A stretch of DNA of 5,205 nucleotides from Planctomycetaceae bacterium (GTDB lineage: Bacteria; Planctomycetota; Planctomycetia; Pirellulales; Pirellulaceae), in contig PAJC01000019.1 of NCBI GenBank assembly GCA_002705165.1, positions 1-5,205 on the forward strand, given 5' to 3'. Below, one piece after another: positions 1 to 5,205 of the stretch. The translations under genes were made by a program, and so were the position numbers. Below the pieces are notes generated by a model. That model saw only the letters and a list, made by a program, of their open reading frames with translations, was not told the origin of the DNA and did not search any database. How positions within the stretch are numbered: the stretch's first letter is position 1; the number at the start of each line of letters is the position of its first letter.

Positions 1-17
1 TTCGCTTAAGACGATAT

Positions 18-1013
18 TTAGTTGTCAAAAGCATCGTCAAACTGGACATCAGAAGGAGAGATATCGACAGCTTTCGTGAAGGCACAGGCCTCGGTTGCAC
101 CCTGGTCACGCTGCATGCCACAGTCTTCCCATTCGATAGAAAGTGGGCCAGTATAGTTGATGTCATTGAGCGCTCGAACGATTTCTTCGAAGTTCACTTC
201 ACCACGGCCTGGGCTGCGGAAATCCCAACCACGACGTGGATCACCAAAGTTCAGATGGCTACAGTTAATACCTGTGCGACCATTGAGCGTGCGAATGGCG
301 TCTTTGATGTGTACGTGGTAAATGCGGTCAGGGAAGTAACGGATAAATTCCACGGGATCAACGCCCTGCCAGATTAAGTGGCTTGGATCGAAGTTGAAGC
401 CGAATTCTTCACGGTGATCAACAGCTTCTAAAGCACGTTCGGCGGTGTAGATATCGAACGCGATTTCAGTGGGATGTACTTCCAACGCGAATTTTACGCC
501 GCATTCACCGAAGACATCGAAGATTGGGTTCCATCGCTCTGCAAATAGATCGAAGCCGTCCTGGATCATGGATTCCGGAACAGGTGGAAACGAATACAGT
601 AGATGCCAAATACTTGAACCAGTGAAACCATTCACAATGTCGACACCAAATTTCTGTGCCGCGCGAGCTGTATTTTTCATTTCTTCGATCGCACGCTCAT
701 TGACGCCGGCTGGATTGCCATCACCCCAAACATGTTCAGGAAGAATCGCCTGATGACGCTCGTCGATGTTATCGAGAACTGCCTGGCCAGCTAGATGAGC
801 ACTGATTGCTTTACAAATCAGGCCATTGCGTTCCAGTTGCTCATGCTTCTCAGCACAGTAGTTCTCATTTTCCAATGCTTCGACAACATTAAAGTGGTCA
901 CCCCAGCAGGCGAGTTCAATTCCGTCGTAACCAAATTCTTTGGTCTTCTGACAGATTGTCTCTGCTGGGAGGTCCGCCCATTGGCCGGTGAATAGTGTTA
1001 CCGGACGTGCCAT
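18..1013 (-). CDS. Sugar phosphate isomerase/epimerase family protein (xylose isomerase-like TIM barrel)
   Basis: This is a complete 331-residue cytosolic protein with no signal peptide or membrane segment. The family (AP endonuclease 2/xylose isomerase-like TIM barrels) binds a divalent metal and isomerises or epimerises sugars, keto-sugars or inositols. The four expected metal ligands can be placed: Glu178 in ALEVHP, Asp209 in NFDPSH, His235 in HVHIKD and Glu294 in SIEWED. His212 and the HxH pair 233/235 also fit the tagatose 3-epimerase pattern. The N-terminal strand ([12 protein letters not shown]) and the GYDGIEL segment near residue 28 are typical of the first barrel repeats. The length is normal for the larger members of the family. 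The ATG start is backed by an AAGGAG ribosome-binding site six bases upstream. The gene lies 133 bases after the peptidase gene and may have its own promoter. The substrate cannot be read from the sequence. The Gfo/Idh-type dehydrogenase further upstream suggests a role in sugar or polyol catabolism, which is inference. Confidence 0.9.
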   Translation of the reverse strand: MARPVTLFTGQWADLPAETICQKTKEFGYDGIELACWGDHFNVVEALENENYCAEKHEQLERNGLICKAISAHLAGQAVLDNIDERHQAILPEHVWGDGNPAGVNERAIEEMKNTARAAQKFGVDIVNGFTGSSIWHLLYSFPPVPESMIQDGFDLFAERWNPIFDVFGECGVKFALEVHPTEIAFDIYTAERALEAVDHREEFGFNFDPSHLIWQGVDPVEFIRYFPDRIYHVHIKDAIRTLNGRTGINCSHLNFGDPRRGWDFRSPGRGEVNFEEIVRALNDINYTGPLSIEWEDCGMQRDQGATEACAFTKAVDISPSDVQFDDAFDN

Positions 1014-1019
1014 GGTGTA

Positions 1020-1025
1020 CTCCTT
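1020..1025 (-). promoter_or_regulatory. Ribosome-binding site of the isomerase gene
   Basis: The minus strand reads AAGGAG followed by a six-base spacer and then the ATG at 1013. This is a strong Shine-Dalgarno match at good spacing and fixes the start of the isomerase gene. It is the best ribosome-binding site in the window. Confidence 0.8.
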
Positions 1026-1146
1026 AGGTATATATGAATAGTTCGATGATTTGAATTGTATATAACGTAATGGTCATGTCTTTTATTTTGATGCTGCCAG
1101 CGATGAGTTACAAGTCCCGACATCATCTGTAGTAAAGATGTAACGA

Positions 1147-2958
1147 CTAGCTCAAAAGAGATTCCAGTTGATCGACCAGTGATGCAAACTGCTGCAAAGC
1201 AGTATCCACCGGTTTAGGTTCTTCCATGTCGACTCCGGCCTCTCGTAATAAATCCAATGGATCCTTACTGCAACCACCTTGAAGGAAGTTCAAGTAGTCA
1301 TCTAACTCTTGTTGCCCTCCCTGCAGGACTCGTTTGCTAAGTGCAATAGCAGCAGATAATCCGGTCGCATATTTGTAAACGTAGAACGCTCGATAGAAAT
1401 GTGGAATCCTGAAGCATTCAAGTGAGAGACAGTCGTCGATAGCAAAATTTGGCCCGAAGTAATCTTTGAGTAGCTGACCATAGACTTCCCGGAAGGATTG
1501 AACGGTTAGGGGCTGCCCGCTTTCCGCCATCTCATGAGTAATCTTTTCGAATTCGGCAAACATCGTCTGGCGAATGATCGTCCCTCGGATAGCATCGATA
1601 TCACGGTTGATCAGGTAAGCGCGCTCCCGATCATTCTGAGCATGTTTCATCATGTAGTCACTCAGCAACTGCTCGTTAAAAGTGCTGGCGACTTCGGCGA
1701 CAAAGATCGTGTAGTTGTAGTACTCAAAGCTCTGATGTTTCGAACTGTAATACGAATGCATTGAGTGGCCCGCTTCATGCGTCAAAGTAAAGACATCGTT
1801 GAGTACTGCGGGTTTGTAATTCATTAGGATGTAGGGGTCGCCGACATAACTCCCGGCACTGAATGCCCCACTTTGTTTTCCGGCATTCGGATACCGATCG
1901 CACCAGCGTCCTCTGAGGCCTGCTTCCAATACTTCACAGTAATTGCTTCCCAGAGGTTGTAGGGAGGCAATTACTAAATCAGTGGCTTCATCCCAATTTC
2001 GGTTGACTTGAAGATCGCTAATGATTGGTACGTAGGTATCATAGTGATGGATTTCATCAAGTCCCATCAGGTTGCGTCGCAGTTCGTAATATCTGTAAAG
2101 TGCGTCGAAGTTGTTGCGAACCGATTCGATCAAGCTGTCATAGACACTTTGAGGAACATTATCTGGAAAAAGGGCTCCGGTGAGCGCGTTATCGTAACCA
2201 CGGGCGCGCGCGTAATATACATCCTTTTGTATTGACCCGCTTAGTGTTGCTGCTAGCGTGTTTTCATGAGCTTCAAACTGGCTGTAGTACTGGTTAAAGG
2301 CAGTTTTACGAACATCCCGGTTTGGCGAGATCAGAAACTGACTAAAAGTGGCATTGCCCAGTTCAACTAATTCACCATGCTCATTTTTGACTTCTCCGAA
2401 TTTGAGATCGGCATCATGAAGTTGTCGAAAGGTTTTAGAAGCTGACTGAGCCATTTCGGCTTGCATTGCCAGAAGTTCTTCTTCTTTTGCCCCAAGTGTG
2501 TGAGGGCGGTAACGCAGGACTCGTTCAAGTTGAAGTTGATAGTGTTGTAGACATTCTGCTTGCCTAAAAGAATCAATGGTATCGGAGTCGATCGCCAAAA
2601 GTTCCGGTCGGATCCAACTCGCCGCCTGCGCTGCTCGGGCACCTAGATTTTGCATCCGTGCTTCCAACGCCTGGCTTTCGCTATTGGTCTGGTCCTCAGT
2701 GAGGCGAAGGAAAGCGTAATAGCCAAGTTGTTCTAACAATCGTTCGATTTCGCTATCGAACGCGAGCAGTTCTGCAAGAGTTTCAGCGTTTTCAGCCAGT
2801 CGTCCCTGGAAGGCGCTGTACTTTTCCAGTTGCTCTTCCGCCAACGCGTAGTCTGTTTCCCAACCGTCATGATGGGCATAGAGACTGGAGAGATCCCAGG
2901 TGTCAGATTCAGCGACAGTGCTACGAGGTGGTAGTGATTTTACAGTTGCTTCACTCAT
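1147..2958 (-). CDS. pepF: Oligoendopeptidase F, M3 family zinc metallopeptidase
   Basis: This zinc endopeptidase cleaves short oligopeptides in the cytosol as part of peptide turnover. With the ATG at 2958 it has 603 residues, the usual PepF length of about 600, and shows no signal peptide or membrane segment. The zinc motif HEAGH is at residues 394-398 (bases 1765-1779): the two His are ligands and Glu395 is the catalytic base. Glu422 in FVAEVAS is the expected third ligand. The stretch before the motif (SGAFSAGSY, then DPYILMNY) and the C-terminal HFYRAFYVYKYATG, with His520 and Tyr522 in the substrate-binding region, are PepF hallmarks. The N-terminal 200 residues are the helical PepF N-domain. 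A GTG at 2970 would add four residues, but it directly follows an in-frame TAG and lies inside the AGGTGA that serves the ATG, so the ATG is preferred. The gene starts 48 bases after fabH, probably in the same transcript. The peptide substrates are unknown. Confidence 0.95.
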   Translation of the reverse strand: MSEATVKSLPPRSTVAESDTWDLSSLYAHHDGWETDYALAEEQLEKYSAFQGRLAENAETLAELLAFDSEIERLLEQLGYYAFLRLTEDQTNSESQALEARMQNLGARAAQAASWIRPELLAIDSDTIDSFRQAECLQHYQLQLERVLRYRPHTLGAKEEELLAMQAEMAQSASKTFRQLHDADLKFGEVKNEHGELVELGNATFSQFLISPNRDVRKTAFNQYYSQFEAHENTLAATLSGSIQKDVYYARARGYDNALTGALFPDNVPQSVYDSLIESVRNNFDALYRYYELRRNLMGLDEIHHYDTYVPIISDLQVNRNWDEATDLVIASLQPLGSNYCEVLEAGLRGRWCDRYPNAGKQSGAFSAGSYVGDPYILMNYKPAVLNDVFTLTHEAGHSMHSYYSSKHQSFEYYNYTIFVAEVASTFNEQLLSDYMMKHAQNDRERAYLINRDIDAIRGTIIRQTMFAEFEKITHEMAESGQPLTVQSFREVYGQLLKDYFGPNFAIDDCLSLECFRIPHFYRAFYVYKYATGLSAAIALSKRVLQGGQQELDDYLNFLQGGCSKDPLDLLREAGVDMEEPKPVDTALQQFASLVDQLESLLS

Positions 2959-2966
2959 GAGAATGT

Positions 2967-2972
2967 TCACCT
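2967..2972 (-). promoter_or_regulatory. Ribosome-binding site that decides the pepF start
   Basis: The minus strand reads AGGTGA, then eight bases, then the ATG at 2958. The GTG at 2970 overlaps this element, so it is better read as part of the ribosome-binding site than as the start codon. Confidence 0.65.
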
Positions 2973-3006
2973 AAAAACGATAGTTAATTTTTATGAGGGA
3001 GGTTTA

Positions 3007-4068
3007 TTACCAACGCCAAACACCGGCTCCCCATGCCAGTCCAGCTCCAAAACCGCTGATTAATAGGTTTTGGCCCGGCCTGACTAACCGCTGTTCGACC
3101 GCTTCGGCGAGTGCCAGTGGAATACTGGCCGCCGACGTGTTTCCGTATTTATCCAGATTGACGAAGACTTTATCAGCTGGCAGCCCAAGGTCATTGGCTG
3201 CGGCGTCAATAATTCGGATATTAGCTTGATGGAAAATTGTCAGATCGATTTCGTCAGCAGGCAAACTCGCCGCATCGAGGACCTGATTGACAGAATCGGA
3301 GAGTGTGCGGATCGCCCATTTAAAAACGCTTCTGCCATCCATTTGTAGATACTGTAAATTCTTAGCAATCGTTTCCACAGTGGCGGGGCATCGTGTTCCA
3401 CCAGCAGGTTGTTCGAGAAGTTCCGCCCCGTGTCCGTCGGCTCCCAGGGTGTATGAGATAAATCCCTGTTCTTCCCCGCCTGGTCCAATGACCACGGCTC
3501 CGGCGCCGTCACCAAACAGGGGAAAGGTTTTTGTATCAGCCGGATTGACTGTGCGGCTCATCAGGTCGGCACCGATGATTAATACTCGCTGGTATGTGCC
3601 GGTTTTAATGAACTGCATGCCGGTAACCAGAGCGTACATAAATCCGGAACATGCGGCTCCCAAATCCATCGCCGGTGCATTGGAGCCAAGCATACGTTGT
3701 ACATGGCAGGCGGTTGACGGTGTGGGCTGATCAGGAGTGATCGTTGCCAGTAGAATCAGATCGATTTCAGAGGCATCGATCTTACCGTTTTCCAGACAGC
3801 GTCGAGCCGCTTCATATGCGAGATCACTGCAGGCCTGGTCATCACTCGCCCGACAGCGGGACTGGATTCCCGTGCGCTGAATGATCCAGTCTGCGTCGTA
3901 CCCAAGTTCGGCTAAGGCCTCATTCGCAATAACGTTTTCGGGTGTATAACAACCAGAGGCCAGAATTTGTACGCCAGTTAACGAATTTACCTGACGACTT
4001 TTTGAAGCCACGACAATCCTGTCCTGGTTACCAGTGTCAGCTTCGGATTGGACGTGATGATCACTCAT
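3007..4068 (-). CDS. fabH: Beta-ketoacyl-ACP synthase III (3-oxoacyl-ACP synthase III)
   Basis: This cytosolic condensing enzyme joins an acyl-CoA primer (acetyl-CoA or a branched starter) to malonyl-ACP and so begins each round of type II fatty acid synthesis. It has 353 residues in a thiolase fold. The Cys-His-Asn triad is complete: Cys140 in GAACSGF (bases 3649-3651), His280 in FHQAN and Asn310 in GNTSAAS. Trp61 and Arg65 in DWIIQRTGI match the CoA-contacting Trp and Arg of E. coli FabH. The FGDGAGA loop lies at 185-191, and the C-terminal GFGAGLAWGAGVWRW matches the usual FabH ending. The protein carries about 28 extra N-terminal residues relative to E. coli FabH. The ATG at 4068 is the furthest upstream start (in-frame TAA five codons before it) but has no clear ribosome-binding site. 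A GTG at 4011, with AGGA five bases upstream, is a possible alternative giving 334 residues. The gene sits 53 bases after the oxidoreductase gene and 48 before pepF. No plsX, fabD or acpP is in view, so the primer preference cannot be inferred from context. Confidence 0.93.
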   Translation of the reverse strand: MSDHHVQSEADTGNQDRIVVASKSRQVNSLTGVQILASGCYTPENVIANEALAELGYDADWIIQRTGIQSRCRASDDQACSDLAYEAARRCLENGKIDASEIDLILLATITPDQPTPSTACHVQRMLGSNAPAMDLGAACSGFMYALVTGMQFIKTGTYQRVLIIGADLMSRTVNPADTKTFPLFGDGAGAVVIGPGGEEQGFISYTLGADGHGAELLEQPAGGTRCPATVETIAKNLQYLQMDGRSVFKWAIRTLSDSVNQVLDAASLPADEIDLTIFHQANIRIIDAAANDLGLPADKVFVNLDKYGNTSAASIPLALAEAVEQRLVRPGQNLLISGFGAGLAWGAGVWRW

Positions 4069-4121
4069 GCAGATTTTTTGTTAGGAAGAGATTGTCGGAT
4101 AGCGAGATGAACGCAACGTGA

Positions 4122-5205
4122 TTAGACGAGTCGGTCTGCAACATCGATCCAGCTTGCGTTCTCATTGGACTCCAGCACTGCGTCAGCAATGATTTGAGCA
4201 TTAAGGCCATGATCAAAACTGGGCATCGCATCTCGCCCTTCGGAAATTGCGGAACAGAATTCCCAAACTAAGTCGTAGCGGAAGACATCCGCAGGTTTGC
4301 CTTCGCGAGGGTCACGAGGGCTGTCCGCAGGTTTGAGAAATTCTTCGGGGACCTCGACCGGTGCGACATCTTCGCCTGTACGCCCAAGCCAGATCTTGTT
4401 GGGTTCATGCAGGCGATAGCGTACGGTTGCTTCTGAACCGTTAATCTCAGCAAGTTCATGACCGAAGCCATTAAAGCCGTAACCTTTGGCGACAGTCGTG
4501 CCTTCCCATACTCCAACGCCCCCGTTTGCGAAGACTCCAATTAAAGCGGACCAGTCATCCACGTCTGAAGGAGGGCATTCCTGGCCCTCGACAGTGACAT
4601 CACGAGGGCAGAATTGGGCAACACCACCACAGAGTCGGTCGATTTTTCCCATCAGGTCCATGGCAAAGTCTATGCGGTGAATAGTCATGTCGAAGAGATC
4701 GCCAGCACCGGCCGTTTTTTTGTATTGCCGCCAACCCCAACTCGTTTCTGGCCAGTCCAGAAAACGCTGGCTACGGAAGTGTCGAGGTTGGCCGATTGCT
4801 CCTGATTGCACCAAATGACGAATGTAACGCATGGAGGGAGCAAATCGGTAAGTAAAGGCCGTCATATGAACTACCCCTGCTTCTACAGCCGCATCTCGCA
4901 TTTCGCGAACCTGTTGAGCGTTGAGGGCGAGTGGCTTCTCACACATGATGTGTTTTCCACCTTTGGCGGCTGCGATGGCTTGTTCGTGATGAGTAAAGTT
5001 AGGAGTTGCAATGATGACGGCATCAATATCCGGATCTTCACAGATTTGGTTGAAATCAGTCGTTACTTTTTCGATTCCCCAATCGCTTTTACGCTGCTCT
5101 AAAAGAGCCTCACTCATATCACAGGCAGCAACCAATTCGGCTCGCGGATCAATGCTGATACCAGGGACGTGGTGATAATCACTGACAGCACCTGCACCAA
5201 CAATA
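4122..5205 (-). CDS. Gfo/Idh/MocA family oxidoreductase, 5' end cut by window edge
   Basis: This is an NAD(P)-dependent dehydrogenase of the family that oxidises or reduces sugars, inositols and related polyols. The frame stays open to the right edge (first full codon 5202-5204) and gives 360 visible residues, so only the start codon and a few residues are missing. The N-terminal Rossmann nucleotide-binding motif IVGAGAVSDYHHVPG is at visible residues 1-15. The family's EKP motif (CEKPLALN) places the catalytic Lys at visible residue 90 (bases 4935-4937). The later AGAGDLFDMTIHRIDF stretch supplies the D-x-x-x-H pair (Asp172, His176) seen in the active site of many members. The C-terminal half is the alpha/beta sheet domain that binds substrate. 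A TTG at 5133-5135 could be taken for a start, but it lies inside the conserved fold after the nucleotide-binding loop and is an ordinary Leu codon. No export signal can be assessed because the extreme N-terminus is missing. The substrate is unknown. The isomerase at the far end of the window is a possible pathway partner. Confidence 0.92.
   Translation of the reverse strand, partial: IVGAGAVSDYHHVPGISIDPRAELVAACDMSEALLEQRKSDWGIEKVTTDFNQICEDPDIDAVIIATPNFTHHEQAIAAAKGGKHIMCEKPLALNAQQVREMRDAAVEAGVVHMTAFTYRFAPSMRYIRHLVQSGAIGQPRHFRSQRFLDWPETSWGWRQYKKTAGAGDLFDMTIHRIDFAMDLMGKIDRLCGGVAQFCPRDVTVEGQECPPSDVDDWSALIGVFANGGVGVWEGTTVAKGYGFNGFGHELAEINGSEATVRYRLHEPNKIWLGRTGEDVAPVEVPEEFLKPADSPRDPREGKPADVFRYDLVWEFCSAISEGRDAMPSFDHGLNAQIIADAVLESNENASWIDVADRLV

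Noticed and set aside
1107..1144. Inverted repeat GTTACA / TGTAAC just downstream of pepF, considered as a terminator or operator
   Set aside because: The arms are only six bases with about 26 bases between them, low in G+C, and with no T-run after the hairpin. A chance match is likely.
2367..2642. A 91-codon open frame on the minus strand inside pepF in another frame
   Set aside because: It is fully nested in pepF, has no recognisable domain, and its translation looks like an out-of-frame reading of the PepF helical domain.
3287..3730. A 147-codon open frame on the plus strand opposite fabH
   Set aside because: It lies wholly antisense to a well-supported gene with an intact catalytic triad. 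Its translation is rich in Pro, Ser and Arg with no recognisable domain, as expected for a shadow frame.
4806..5102. A 98-codon open frame on the plus strand opposite the oxidoreductase gene
   Set aside because: It is antisense to conserved family motifs, including the EKP motif, and its translation resembles no known family.
1..5205. Search by eye for a defence system, toxin-antitoxin pair, CRISPR array, transposon, tRNA or long repeat
   Set aside because: The four genes fill almost all of the window and are recognisable metabolic or housekeeping families. The gaps are too short for such elements and show no repeat arrays or tRNA-like structure.

Overview
The window is an ordinary bacterial chromosomal segment with four genes, all on the minus strand, so transcription runs from high to low coordinates. 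There are no RNA genes, mobile elements, CRISPR arrays or long repeats. Base composition is mid-range (about half G+C by eye) and looks even across the genes, with no sign of recent transfer. The mix of gene families, and the FabH ending in GAGVWRW, suggest a member of the Planctomycetes (Gimesia/Rubinisphaera-like). That placement comes from remembered family resemblance, not from a search.

In order of transcription: (1) 5205-4122, a Gfo/Idh/MocA-family NAD(P)-dependent oxidoreductase that runs off the right edge and lacks only its first few residues; (2) 4068-3007, a beta-ketoacyl-ACP synthase III (FabH) with an N-terminal extension; (3) 2958-1147, an M3-family oligoendopeptidase F; (4) 1013-18, a sugar phosphate isomerase/epimerase-type TIM-barrel protein. 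The gaps are 53, 48 and 133 bases. The first three genes could share a transcript. The 133-base, AT-rich gap before the isomerase leaves room for a separate promoter, although no convincing -35/-10 pair or terminator is visible.

Functionally, the two outer genes belong to families that often work together in sugar, inositol or glycoside oxidation and isomerisation. The two inner genes are housekeeping functions: initiation of fatty acid synthesis and turnover of cytosolic peptides. No shared pathway for all four can be read from the sequence. I found no previously undescribed system. The points worth a second look concern start codons, the FabH N-terminal extension and the way the sugar genes bracket the housekeeping pair.
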